Source: a virus. Taken from it: DNA of 34,853 nt. Shown one piece after another: positions 12,814-21,278 of the stretch; positions within the stretch are counted from its first letter, which is position 1; each line of letters begins with the position of its first letter. Position numbers and translations under genes: made by a program. A model generated the notes under the pieces. That model made no database searches and was not told the origin of the DNA. It saw only the letters and a list, made by a program, of their open reading frames with translations. Location of the stretch: the IMG/VR virus record IMGVR_UViG_3300025141_000366, positions 1-34,853 of that record, one strand, 5' to 3'.

Positions 12814-13515
12814 ATGGAAAATGAAACGATGGAACTGGGCACCAGTACTCCTGAACTTTCAAATGAAGCAACTTCAGAACAGGGGGCGCACGCCGTTAAA
12901 GTTAATGGCGAAACGCACCTTGTATCTATGGAGGAACTTCAGAGCGGTTACCAACGTCAGGCAGATTACACCCGTAAGACGCAGGACTTGGCCCGCGAAC
13001 GCGAGAGATTGGCTCAAGGTGAGGCAATCGTGCAAGCATTAGAATCTGATCCCCGTGGGGCTATCACTGCTTTAAGTGATGCCTTTGGGGTCAGCGGCGG
13101 CAACCAATCCCCTCAGGACTTTGAAGACGTTGAGGATTTGGACCCCGAAGAAGTTCGCTTGCGACGAATTGAAACATCCATTGAAACTCAAGAACGAGCG
13201 AAAAGACAGGACAATTTGCAAAAGGATTTGCACAGACTCCGCCAAAAGTACAATACCGACATTAACGAGAGTGAACTATACGCACACGCTCTTCGCAACA
13301 ACATAGGCAATTTGGATGCCGCTTACACGCACATGACCTACGGGTCAATGCAAGATAGGGCACGAAACGCTGATATTGTGGAAGAGAAGCGGGCTGCGAA
13401 CGTAGTCGATTCGACTACGGGAGGTTCAACCTCGGATAATGTTGAGCGTGCTGTTGGCGCGGTTTCTTCGATCCGTGACGCATATCGTCTGGCTTTAGAA
13501 GAATCTAACAACTAA
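12814..13515 (+). CDS. Scaffolding protein, 233 aa
   Basis: ATG with GAAAGG seven bases upstream. The protein is acidic and helical. Residues about 30-73 read VKVNGETHLVSMEELQSGYQ..YTRKTQDLARERERLAQ, the N-terminal pattern of many phage scaffold proteins. A coiled coil follows in the middle (RLRRIETSIETQERAKRQDNL). The C-terminal helix (SIRDAYRLALEESNN) probably contacts the capsid protein. Scaffold guides prohead assembly and is released or degraded before DNA entry. Its position just before the major capsid gene supports the call. Confidence 0.75.
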   Translation: MENETMELGTSTPELSNEATSEQGAHAVKVNGETHLVSMEELQSGYQRQADYTRKTQDLARERERLAQGEAIVQALESDPRGAITALSDAFGVSGGNQSPQDFEDVEDLDPEEVRLRRIETSIETQERAKRQDNLQKDLHRLRQKYNTDINESELYAHALRNNIGNLDAAYTHMTYGSMQDRARNADIVEEKRAANVVDSTTGGSTSDNVERAVGAVSSIRDAYRLALEESNN

Positions 13516-13544
13516 CCAACTATATTTGAAAGGGGTGATTCAAC

Positions 13545-14492
13545 ATGGCTGCTGGTAACGCTGATTTTGACGCAATTCTATCAACCACGCTGAAGAACTA
13601 CATCCCTAAGTTGACGGACAACATCTTCTCTGCCCGACCACTGTTTTACGCGCTGACCAATGGACAGACCATTCGGCGCATCAGTGGTGGTGCAAAGATT
13701 GTTGTTCCGCTCATCTATGGGACCAACAGCACCGCTGCCTCGTATAGTGGATCGGATACTATCGCCACGACTGCTCAGACTGGCATTTCTGCCGCTGAGT
13801 ACGACTGGAAGCAGTACGCGGTCACTATCACGATCAACGGTATTGAAGAAGCAAAGAACAACGGTGAAGCCGAGATCATTGATCTGCTGGAAGGCAAGAT
13901 CATGCAGGCTGAGGAAACCGTTATTGAGAACATGAATGACATGTTCTTCAATGACGGAACGGGTAACGGTGGTAAAGACTGGGGTGGACTGAACCAACTT
14001 GTTGGTACGGGACTCACAGTTGGTGGCATTGACGCCACCGATGGCGACAACTCATGGTGGAGGTCACATCTTGCTGACGAAGGTGGCGCTTTGGCGCTGG
14101 CGTCGATGGCAAACGTGTACAACACTGTGTCGGTCGGCAACGACCAGCCCACTATCCTTATCGCTTCACAGGCTGTTTACGAAGCCTACGAGGCTCTGCT
14201 TCAGCCGCAGTTGCGGTATTCGGATGCTGGTACGGCAGATGCTGGATTCCAGAACCTGCTTTACAAGGGTGCACCCGTTACCTATGACACGGTTACAGGC
14301 CAGAACGACAACAAGATTTTCTTCTTGAACACGAAGTATCTGCGCCTTGTTGCCCATTCGGACGTTTGGTTCAAGCCAACTCCGTTTGTGCGGCCTACCA
14401 ATCAGGATGCGCGTTACGCGCAGATCCTGTCTTACGGCAACCTTACGACGAGCAATCGTGCCCGTCAGGGTATGCTGTACGGCATTACCTGA
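13545..14492 (+). CDS. Major capsid protein, 315 aa
   Basis: ATG with a GAAAGGGGTGAT binding site, close to the full anti-Shine-Dalgarno match. Length and order (after scaffold, before adaptor) fit a HK97-fold capsid protein. Residues about 72-105 (ISAAEYDWKQYAVTITINGIEEAKNNGEAEIIDL) match the E-loop and start of the spine helix region seen in capsids of short-tailed phages. The C-terminus (KYLRLVAHSDVWFKPTPFVRP..ARYAQILSYGNLTTSNR) is beta-rich as in P-domains. A GC-rich hairpin follows the stop. Confidence 0.8.
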   Translation: MAAGNADFDAILSTTLKNYIPKLTDNIFSARPLFYALTNGQTIRRISGGAKIVVPLIYGTNSTAASYSGSDTIATTAQTGISAAEYDWKQYAVTITINGIEEAKNNGEAEIIDLLEGKIMQAEETVIENMNDMFFNDGTGNGGKDWGGLNQLVGTGLTVGGIDATDGDNSWWRSHLADEGGALALASMANVYNTVSVGNDQPTILIASQAVYEAYEALLQPQLRYSDAGTADAGFQNLLYKGAPVTYDTVTGQNDNKIFFLNTKYLRLVAHSDVWFKPTPFVRPTNQDARYAQILSYGNLTTSNRARQGMLYGIT

Positions 14493-14498
14493 TAGTTT

Positions 14499-14531
14499 GT
14501 TTGTGGGGGCGGAAGTCCCGCCCCCACAAAC
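14499..14531 (+). terminator. GC-rich hairpin after the capsid gene
   Basis: GTTTGTGGGGGCGG (14499-14512) pairs perfectly with its complement at 14518-14531 around a 5-nt loop. It lies between the capsid stop and the next gene. No U-run follows, so partial termination or mRNA protection is likely, lowering expression downstream relative to capsid. Confidence 0.6.
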
Positions 14532-14552
14532 TGTCTAGCAGAACGGAAACAA

Positions 14553-14816
14553 ATGGCCCAAAATCGCGTTCCTGCCCTCGCATACAGATCCAATGCTATC
14601 CCAGCGGGGTCAAACGGTGTTCCTCCCGCCGCGTATGTGATGGGTGACGCTAAAGGTGCCCGTTTGGTGGCAGGGGTTTCAGAACTCGTTGACGAGTGGG
14701 AACCCCCTCAGACCACACTTTGTTCTGCTTCGACCCGCAGCGGGGCGGCGTGTAAAGCGCGCCCCGTTGCTGGGTCTGCTCTTTGTGCTTCGCACACACG
14801 GCAGGCGGCACTGTAA
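14553..14816 (+). CDS. Small Cys/His protein after capsid, 87 aa
   Basis: The C-terminus carries LCSASTRSGAACKARPVAGSALCASH (about residues 57-82), with the spacing C..T-x-x-G-x-x-C-x7-G-x4-C-x2-H seen in small zinc-binding motifs of phages. The N-terminal part is flexible (YRSNAIPAGSNGVPPAAY). Its stop overlaps the next start (TAATG). The position suggests a head-decoration, head completion or neck protein, but this is not visible in the sequence. Confidence 0.55.
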   Translation: MAQNRVPALAYRSNAIPAGSNGVPPAAYVMGDAKGARLVAGVSELVDEWEPPQTTLCSASTRSGAACKARPVAGSALCASHTRQAAL

Positions 14817-15532
14817 TGGCGATGACTATTAAACAGATGCGGGATCAAATCCGTTCTGTTATCGACATCGACTCAACCGATATTAGTGACACAGTGTTGG
14901 ATACAATGCTTGGTCAGGGGTTTGATACTCTCGTTTTCAGCGAGAAGCGGTGGCCGTTTTTTGAAACCACAACAACTTTTACCACCACATCTGGAACAAA
15001 AGACTACACGTTGGCTTTCATCGGGGCATCAGTTACACAGGGGCTACGAGAAATAGCGGCAATCCGCACCGACGATCACGTACTAACATACGTTGGAAGA
15101 GATGCAGCAGAATTCAGTCATCCATTGGATGTGTCTACTTCAGGTGAACCGTGGGAGTACAGTATCTGGAACGACACCGTACGGTTCTATCCGACTCCCG
15201 ACAGCGACACCCTAACGGTCACTGTACGCGCTTTCCGCAACCCGACCGCCTTCGGTAGTGGGACGGCTGATGACATAGAACCTGATCTACCTGACGCTTT
15301 CCATCCTATTCTCGCTACCTACGGGTTGGCGAAGGCATATTTGCAGCAGGAAGACCCGCTGATGGCGAGTCAGTACATGCAGCAGTTTCAGATCGAACTT
15401 GACAATGTGGCACGCAGGTATGCTGACACGCCTGCACCTCAACCAATGATCGCTAATTCCCGCACGAATACCCGCTATTTGGCTGGGTATGGGGCGTTGC
15501 GATATGCAAGCACGGGTGGGATTGTTTGGTAA
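14816..15532 (+). CDS. Head-tail adaptor (connector) protein, 238 aa
   Basis: The ATG at 14816 overlaps the previous stop, so it is preferred over upstream in-frame starts. Residues include FSEKRWPFFETTTTF (about 38-52) and the helical C-terminal segment DLPDAFHPILATYGLAKAYLQQEDPLMASQYMQQF (about 158-192). This pattern (RWPF near the start and a LP-xAfHp-LaxYglAkAy.qeD block) is typical of adaptor proteins that sit under the portal in short-tailed phages. A tail protein gene follows directly. Confidence 0.65.
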   Translation: MAMTIKQMRDQIRSVIDIDSTDISDTVLDTMLGQGFDTLVFSEKRWPFFETTTTFTTTSGTKDYTLAFIGASVTQGLREIAAIRTDDHVLTYVGRDAAEFSHPLDVSTSGEPWEYSIWNDTVRFYPTPDSDTLTVTVRAFRNPTAFGSGTADDIEPDLPDAFHPILATYGLAKAYLQQEDPLMASQYMQQFQIELDNVARRYADTPAPQPMIANSRTNTRYLAGYGALRYASTGGIVW

Positions 15533-15538
15533 CTCGTT

Positions 15539-17086
15539 ATGGCTAAACGCGACTTCAGGTTGGCGACATTAGAATCATTTGCGGGTGGCCTGAATTTGCG
15601 GGCAGATCAGTTCGACCTTGCCGAAAACGAATCCCCCGACATGATGAACGTCAGTGTCGATCCCCGTGGCGGGGTTGCCATGCGAAGCGGCATCGACCGA
15701 CGCAACTCTACGGCTTTGAGTGCCGATGTGAAAGGCATTTGGGGCTTCCATACTGACGATGGCATAAATCAGTTGATGGTCAACTACGGTACCGCCGTTG
15801 CCCACTCTGCGAGTGGCAACTTTACCGCTTTCACAAATATTACGACGCGAACTGCGGGTTCGCGCGTATACGGGGTTACGTTCAATAACGTCGCATACGG
15901 TGTCTCATACGACAAGGTGTCGTTCAAGTGGGATGGTTCCACAGACGCCGACTTGGGAACTACAATTGACGGTTCGGCAGGGAATATGCCGAAGGCGCAG
16001 TATATTGCGGCATGGAATAACTTTGTTTGGGTTGGCAACATTGAAGGCGAAAAGTTTCGTCTACGTTGGTCGAACCTGAACGATGCCGAAAAATGGTCGG
16101 CAGCCGACTATGTGGACATTGATAAGGGCGAACACGGTGACTACATCACTGGGCTGGTTCCCCACGGCGACCGTCTGATCGTCTGCAAGAACGACAGCAC
16201 ATACGCTGTCTTTGGCTTCGATTCTGACTCTTTCCAAGTAGTCACACTGTCAAACAGGGTAGGTTCCATTGCCCTTTCCAGTCCCGTGTCCACTCCATAC
16301 GGGGTATTCATGTGGCATGGACATTCAGGTGTCTACCTGTATGACGGGGAACGGTTCCATTGGGTGTTCAGCAAGTTGCAGCCCGCTATTGACGACGGAC
16401 GCATCTCGTTTACGAATCCGCCCCAGTTGGCATGGGCCAACAACCGTTTGTACGTATCGGTTGATTGGACTGCCAGTGGTGCTACGGTACGACGTACGCT
16501 GGTGTATGATCCGTCATTGGGTGAGGCTGGTGCGTGGACGATGACAAATATTGATGCGGCGCCGCTGTATGCGTATCGGCCTCCGAACTCTACTCCGATT
16601 GCAGTCGGTGGCTGTGTTACAAACACAGGCAGCGTTATTCACATAGACGCGGAGGATACGCGGGTTACAGATCGCTACCTTGGCTCCACGGAAGTCCACA
16701 TTGATTCCCACTTTACAACCCCGTGGATAACGACAAAGAACCCAATTGTTAAGAAACGGTGGGGTAAGGCCCGCATGGTAACATTGGCTAAATCGTCTAT
16801 TCAGTTGGATGTAAGCATCTACCGTGACTTTGACAAGGCACAGCCGTATAAGACGTTTGAAGTTGCGGTCGCGGGTCGTGACTCATCATCCGTATGGAAC
16901 ACCGCTGAATGGGATAACGCCGATTGGGGCACTGCCGCAGAGGCAGTTATCACCGACATTAAGCGTTTGCCGACTATCGGGACAGCGCAGGCAGTAAGTA
17001 TGCGGATTGACGGCCCAAGAGAGACTAATCATACGTGGGAGGTAAACGCTTTAGCGTTTACTTATCTTCCACGCCGACTGAGATAA
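15539..17086 (+). CDS. Tail (nozzle/stopper) beta-propeller-like protein, 515 aa
   Basis: The N-terminus FAGGLNLRADQFDLAENESPDMMNVSVDPRGGVAMRSG (about residues 14-51) is the hallmark start of tail nozzle or tail tubular B-like proteins of short-tailed phages. The rest is beta-rich, with repeated short blades (GIWGFHTDDG, YIAAWNNFVWVGN, GLVPHGDRLIVCKND, YGVFMWHGHSGVYLYDG), consistent with a beta-propeller. These proteins extend the adaptor and close the DNA channel. It is followed by fibre genes. Confidence 0.7.
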   Translation: MAKRDFRLATLESFAGGLNLRADQFDLAENESPDMMNVSVDPRGGVAMRSGIDRRNSTALSADVKGIWGFHTDDGINQLMVNYGTAVAHSASGNFTAFTNITTRTAGSRVYGVTFNNVAYGVSYDKVSFKWDGSTDADLGTTIDGSAGNMPKAQYIAAWNNFVWVGNIEGEKFRLRWSNLNDAEKWSAADYVDIDKGEHGDYITGLVPHGDRLIVCKNDSTYAVFGFDSDSFQVVTLSNRVGSIALSSPVSTPYGVFMWHGHSGVYLYDGERFHWVFSKLQPAIDDGRISFTNPPQLAWANNRLYVSVDWTASGATVRRTLVYDPSLGEAGAWTMTNIDAAPLYAYRPPNSTPIAVGGCVTNTGSVIHIDAEDTRVTDRYLGSTEVHIDSHFTTPWITTKNPIVKKRWGKARMVTLAKSSIQLDVSIYRDFDKAQPYKTFEVAVAGRDSSSVWNTAEWDNADWGTAAEAVITDIKRLPTIGTAQAVSMRIDGPRETNHTWEVNALAFTYLPRRLR

Positions 17087-17090
17087 GAGC

Positions 17091-18566
17091 ATGGCGACAC
17101 TTTCCGTACCAAACCCAACCTTTACATCAGGCACCACAATCGTTGCCTCGGAGATGAATGCAAACTTTGCGGCTGTTGTAGACTTTGTTAATACGACGCC
17201 CGCTCTGTTACAACTGACGGGCGGCCAGACGATCACTGGCGCTATTCAGTTGAACAGCACTTTGACGGTGGGGTCGACGGGTGCTGGGCATGATGTTAAA
17301 CTGTGGGGTAACACCGCAGGTGACTATTTTGAGTGGGATGCTGATACGAACAAGTTGATCATTGAGGGTACGAATGGCACAACAGCACTAAATGTGTCGG
17401 ATGGCAATGTTTGGGTGGAGGACACAGTTACTGCGGGCGCTTTCTCTGGTCCCCTCACAGGTAACGTTACAGGTAATGTTACAGGTAATGTTACAGGTAA
17501 TGTTACAGGTGATGTTACGGGTGATGTAACAGGTGACCTCACAGGTGATGTTACGGGTGATGTAACAGGCGACGTAACAGGTAACGCTGATACCGCTACT
17601 GAGGCCACCAACGTCACAGTTTCGGCTAACAACACAACGGATGAAACGGTTTATCCAACATTCGTTGACGGTGCCACCAGCACGCAGGGTATTGAGACAG
17701 ATACAGGTTTGACGTATAACCCCAGCACTGGTCTGCTGACTGCCACCGCGTTTGCGGGCAATATTACGGGTGATGTAACAGGTAACGCTGATACAGCCAC
17801 GGAATTGGCGACAGCCCGCGCTATCAACGGTGTTGATTTCGATGGGTCAGGGGCCATTACAGTAACGGCTGCTGCTGGCACACTTACTGGCAGCACGTTG
17901 AATTCGGGGGTTACAGCGTCATCGCTTACCTCAGTGGGTACGCTGACTTCAGCCACAATTACTGGTGATCTGACAGTTGATACGTCCACACTCAAGGTGG
18001 ATGCAACAAATAACCGTGTCGGCGTCAATACCGCTGTACCTTCCTACAACCTTGACGTTTACGGCAACGGAGGCACAGGCTACGTTGCCCGCATCATGGC
18101 GGCTGCTGGCACAGAGAACATGCTTATAATTCGTGCGGGCGCAGCGTCTCCCAGCACTAACTTTGCCCAGTTTCTTGACAGTGGTGATGTTGAACACGGT
18201 GAGATCGTGGGCTACGGCGTCGGTGTCCAATTCAATTCGGCGTCTGATCGACGCCTGAAGCATTCCATTACTGATCTGAATATGGGTTTGGAAACCGTAC
18301 GCGCGTTACAGCCTCGGTCGTTCCTCATGCTTGGCAGCGAAAACCTTGGGACACAGGCAGGGTTTATCGCTGACGAGGTTGAGACTGTGGTGCCTACGGT
18401 GGTATCTGGTGAAAAGGACGCAGTTGAGGTTGTGCCCGCTACCGATAACGAATCGGAATATGAACGGGTACGTCCTCAGAAACTTAACATGACGGGGCTT
18501 GTCCCGCATGTGGTTGCCGCTATCAAGGAACTTGACAGCCGCCTTGCGGCCATTGAAGCCGCGTAA
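17091..18566 (+). CDS. Tail fibre 1 with C-terminal S74 chaperone, 491 aa
   Basis: The shaft contains a run of GNVTGNVTG..GDVTGDVTG repeats (residues about 123-164), probably a beta-helical or triple-stranded stalk. GVNTAVPSYNLDVYGNGG (about 311-328) is the segment common before fibre heads. The last 110 residues (from SASDRRLKHSITDL, about 381) have the Peptidase_S74 intramolecular chaperone pattern, with the Ser and Lys of the self-cleavage dyad and GFIADEVETVVP. S74 domains trimerise the fibre and cut themselves off. It should be a receptor-binding protein. A second S74 fibre follows. Confidence 0.75.
   Translation: MATLSVPNPTFTSGTTIVASEMNANFAAVVDFVNTTPALLQLTGGQTITGAIQLNSTLTVGSTGAGHDVKLWGNTAGDYFEWDADTNKLIIEGTNGTTALNVSDGNVWVEDTVTAGAFSGPLTGNVTGNVTGNVTGNVTGDVTGDVTGDLTGDVTGDVTGDVTGNADTATEATNVTVSANNTTDETVYPTFVDGATSTQGIETDTGLTYNPSTGLLTATAFAGNITGDVTGNADTATELATARAINGVDFDGSGAITVTAAAGTLTGSTLNSGVTASSLTSVGTLTSATITGDLTVDTSTLKVDATNNRVGVNTAVPSYNLDVYGNGGTGYVARIMAAAGTENMLIIRAGAASPSTNFAQFLDSGDVEHGEIVGYGVGVQFNSASDRRLKHSITDLNMGLETVRALQPRSFLMLGSENLGTQAGFIADEVETVVPTVVSGEKDAVEVVPATDNESEYERVRPQKLNMTGLVPHVVAAIKELDSRLAAIEAA
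17457..17590 (+). repeat. 12-bp tandem repeat in the fibre gene
   Basis: The unit ACAGGTAATGTT, drifting to ACAGGTGATGTT, repeats about ten times and encodes G-N/D-V-T. A related stretch recurs at about 17761-17795. Identity is highest in the first four units, pointing to recent slippage-driven length change of the fibre stalk. Confidence 0.8.
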
Positions 18567-18790
18567 TGGGTATCGAATGGGTCGGAGCAATCGGCGCGAT
18601 AACAGCAGCGATAGTGACTGGCCTGTTCAACATGGTACGCAAAACTGTGCGGGAAAACACGGAACAACATGCGCTGAATCAAGCGAAACTGGAAGCAATA
18701 GGAACTGATGTGATTGAAGTGAAAGGCGATGTGCGAGAGGTGCGTTCGTCGCAGCAGCGTCATTTGGAGTGGCACGCGGAGGTGGCCTGA
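18566..18790 (+). CDS. Small membrane protein, possible holin, 74 aa
   Basis: ATG at 18566 overlaps the fibre stop (TAATG). Residues 1-25 (MGIEWVGAIGAITAAIVTGLFNMV) form one membrane span, followed by a basic stretch (RKTVREN) and an amphipathic helix (VIEVKGDVREVRSSQQRHLEW). This is the layout of DUF2746-like and single-span holin-like proteins of actinophages. It is placed between two fibres rather than next to the amidase, so another role such as a membrane-linked virion factor is possible. Its stop overlaps the next start. Confidence 0.5.
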   Translation: MGIEWVGAIGAITAAIVTGLFNMVRKTVRENTEQHALNQAKLEAIGTDVIEVKGDVREVRSSQQRHLEWHAEVA

Positions 18791-20661
18791 TGGCCGTCTA
18801 TAAACCAACTCATCGTTTCACGGGTGCAAATGCTCGTTCAATGGAGTATGAGTTGCGGAAGATTTCTGAAACCATTGGTGGTATTCCGATAGGTGACATT
18901 ACTGCTGTCACGGCAGGTAACGGCTTATCTGGGGGGGGAGCGTCAGGGGATGTCACGCTGGCGCTGGACATCAACGAATTGTCTGTTGCTACAGTCGCTA
19001 CGGGTGATTATGTTGCGATTGAGGATATTACAGATAATGGTTCTAAGAAGGTTACAGCCCAGTCCATAGCGGATTTAGCCCCGCAGGGTGACATTACTGG
19101 GGTTACTGCTGGCACCAACCTGAACGGTGGCGGTACTTCTGGCGCCGTAACATTAAATTTGGATACCAATATCACGGGCGACATCACGTTTGACACGGAT
19201 GTGTTGGCTGTGGATACGACAAATGATCGTGTCGGTATCGGCACCGCCAGCCCGTCAGCCATGTTGGAAGTGGGTGGCACTACTGATGGGGAGATTCTGG
19301 TCGTTTCGAGTGAAGGCCGAACCGCCACGCTGGAAGCAGACGACAGCGACCATTACATCCATGTCGGGTCAAAATCGAATCACACATTTGCGATTGTCAC
19401 AAATGATGTTAGGTGTATGACGTTCCTCACCTCGGGCAACGTCGGTATCGGTTATACTTCACCTTCTTACAAGTTGTCTGTCAACGGAGCGATGGCTGCT
19501 GCCTATAACACGAACACGACTTCTTATCTTGGGCGTGCTGCTGTTGGCTATATGGGTTCTTCTGATTGGGCAGCGTTTGCTCATATAGACAGCAATACTA
19601 CGTCTAGTTACGCCTTGATACAGAATTCTTCGGGGAGGACGGCTGTCAACTCTGCAAGTGGTCAAGACATCGCATTTGCTATCAACAATGTTGAGAAGAT
19701 GACAGTTGATTCGGGCGGCAACATTGGTATCGGCTATACTTCACCTTCTTACAAGTTGTCTGTCAACGGGGCAATGGCTGCTGCCTATAACACGAACACG
19801 GCTTCGTTCTTTGGGCGTGCCCGAATCGGCTACGCGGGATCATACTCAGATTATGCTTCGTTTTCGCATCTGGATCAAACGGGAACAGGTTACGCGATAC
19901 TTCAATATGCCAACGGGAGCACATTTTTGAACGCGGCAAGCGGTCAAACTATGTATATCCGCAATGGCAACAGTAACCGTATCACTGTGTATTCCGACGG
20001 CGATGTGGATACGACGGGCCGTTGGGGCATCGACGGTACCCACCACAACTCTTACGCGCTTATCGTCCGTGGCACTCTACCCACCTATATGACGGGCGAA
20101 ACCTACGAGGTGGGCACCTACGCTAACACGACGGTAGGTGGAAATGAAACTCGCATCACCGCCTCGGGCCGCAAGTTCCGCTTCACCTCGTCGGGCCGTT
20201 ACAAGACCGACGTAGAAGATGTGGTAGACGCATATGCCGACGAGGTGCTGAATTTGCGCCCCGTCTGGTACCGTTCACTTTGCGAAAATGACCGTAAGGA
20301 TTGGTCCCATTGGGGGTTGATCGCTGAGGAGGTCGGTGAGATTGATCCGCGTCTTGCTCAGTATCAGTACATTCCGCTTTTCAACGATGACGGTACGGCT
20401 CAGTTCTCGCAGGTTCATGCTACAGATGATGACGGTAATCTGCTTTACGAACAGGTGGAAGTCCTTGACGATGACGGCGACTTTATGTCATACGTTGACG
20501 GTGACCCCATTATGGAGGACGGGGAACAGTTGTTTGAAGTCGATGAGAATGGTGACCACGTTTTACAGGTCGAAGGCGTAAACTATAATTCGATTGTACC
20601 GTTGCTCATAAATATTCTCAAGCGGCACGATGTACGCATCGAAGCGTTGGAGGCTGCGTAA
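18790..20661 (+). CDS. Tail fibre 2 with C-terminal S74-like domain, 623 aa
   Basis: The ATG at 18790 has GGAGG seven bases upstream and overlaps the previous stop. The N-terminal third has GLSGGGASGDVTLALD-type repeats. Two almost identical modules begin GIGYTSPSYKLSVNGAMAA (about residues 220 and 314), a recent in-frame duplication of 94 codons. The C-terminus from SGRYKTDVEDVVDAYADEV (about 468) to the end fits an S74 chaperone (LRPVWYRS..WGLIAEEVGEIDP). Asp/Glu-rich insertions (DDDGNLLYEQVEVLDDDGD) interrupt it. It is a likely receptor-binding fibre. Confidence 0.75.
   Translation: MAVYKPTHRFTGANARSMEYELRKISETIGGIPIGDITAVTAGNGLSGGGASGDVTLALDINELSVATVATGDYVAIEDITDNGSKKVTAQSIADLAPQGDITGVTAGTNLNGGGTSGAVTLNLDTNITGDITFDTDVLAVDTTNDRVGIGTASPSAMLEVGGTTDGEILVVSSEGRTATLEADDSDHYIHVGSKSNHTFAIVTNDVRCMTFLTSGNVGIGYTSPSYKLSVNGAMAAAYNTNTTSYLGRAAVGYMGSSDWAAFAHIDSNTTSSYALIQNSSGRTAVNSASGQDIAFAINNVEKMTVDSGGNIGIGYTSPSYKLSVNGAMAAAYNTNTASFFGRARIGYAGSYSDYASFSHLDQTGTGYAILQYANGSTFLNAASGQTMYIRNGNSNRITVYSDGDVDTTGRWGIDGTHHNSYALIVRGTLPTYMTGETYEVGTYANTTVGGNETRITASGRKFRFTSSGRYKTDVEDVVDAYADEVLNLRPVWYRSLCENDRKDWSHWGLIAEEVGEIDPRLAQYQYIPLFNDDGTAQFSQVHATDDDGNLLYEQVEVLDDDGDFMSYVDGDPIMEDGEQLFEVDENGDHVLQVEGVNYNSIVPLLINILKRHDVRIEALEAA
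19444..19820 (+). repeat. Internal duplication in fibre 2
   Basis: The 95-base segment at 19444-19538 recurs at 19726-19820, exactly 282 bases on, with only a handful of differences. The intervening parts are also similar at the protein level (SSGRTAVNSASGQDIAFAIN and NGSTFLNAASGQTMYIRNG). So the whole 94-codon module was copied and the shaft end is much better conserved than the rest. Confidence 0.85.
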
Positions 20662-20686
20662 TGGCAATATATAGAAAGATAGACAA

Positions 20687-20839
20687 GTGAGTGAAGTAAA
20701 TTTGAACATTGAAGACATTTTGGCCCAACTGTCAGCGAACGGCAAGTTGGAATGGGAATGTGCTGTGTTGCGTGCGCAGAATGCTGCGCTGCAACAGCAG
20801 TTGATCCCTGACACAGACGAGGCTCCTGTCGAAGAGTGA
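20687..20839 (+). CDS. Small helical protein, 50 aa
   Basis: A GTG start at 20687 lies just after fibre 2. The product (VSEVNLNIEDILAQLSANGKL, then WECAVLRAQNAALQQQLIPD) is a short coiled-coil-like helix with an acidic tail. A weak GAAAG precedes the start. No family recognised; small coiled-coil proteins of this type often accompany phage ejection proteins. Confidence 0.5.
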   Translation: MSEVNLNIEDILAQLSANGKLEWECAVLRAQNAALQQQLIPDTDEAPVEE

Positions 20840-20864
20840 CGGGACAGAAAAACAGGTTAGTGAT

Positions 20865-21278
20865 ATGGCTTACGGTGACAATACGGCACGAGCCTCTGGC
20901 ATTGGGAGGCGTGTAACCGATTACGGTTACGGCTTTGACGATATTCAGCGTGCCCGTGAGTCCACGGGCCGCAGTAGCGCATTGAACCGTTTCAACGTTT
21001 CTAAGCAGTTTCAGGATGCTGCACGTTCTCTTGGGGGCAAGTTCAATCAGCGCGGCATGGCCGATTCTGGTTTACATGCGCGGGGGCGTGAGCGTTTGGC
21101 GGGTCAGGCTGAGTTGGCTCGTTACGGTATTGCGGCTCAGTCTGAGGAGGCTGGTCGGCAGTTGGATCGTCAGCGTCAGCAGATTGAGGAACAGTTCTAT
21201 GGCGGTACGATGTCGGATCAGATTGCAGATGCGTTGCGACGCTTCGGTGTCGTTTCGACGTTGGGTGGGGTAGTCTGA
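20865..21278 (+). CDS. Probable internal virion protein, 137 aa
   Basis: ATG at 20865. The protein is rich in Arg, Gln, Ala and Gly (GGKFNQRGMADSGLHARGRERLAGQAELARYGI), followed by a charged helix (EEAGRQLDRQRQQIEEQF). Segments of the type F-x-x-RG-x-x-x-SG-x-x-x-R-A are common in short-tailed phage internal proteins. Its stop overlaps the next start (TGATG), so both products are likely made together and may form part of the ejected apparatus. Confidence 0.55.
   Translation: MAYGDNTARASGIGRRVTDYGYGFDDIQRARESTGRSSALNRFNVSKQFQDAARSLGGKFNQRGMADSGLHARGRERLAGQAELARYGIAAQSEEAGRQLDRQRQQIEEQFYGGTMSDQIADALRRFGVVSTLGGVV

Noticed and set aside
17091-20661. Diversity-generating retroelement target in the fibres
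   Set aside because: No reverse transcriptase or template repeat in the window; the repeats are tandem stalk units and a module duplication.
20661-20690. Nine-codon ORF overlapping the fibre 2 stop
   Set aside because: Too short to support; no sign of regulation around it.
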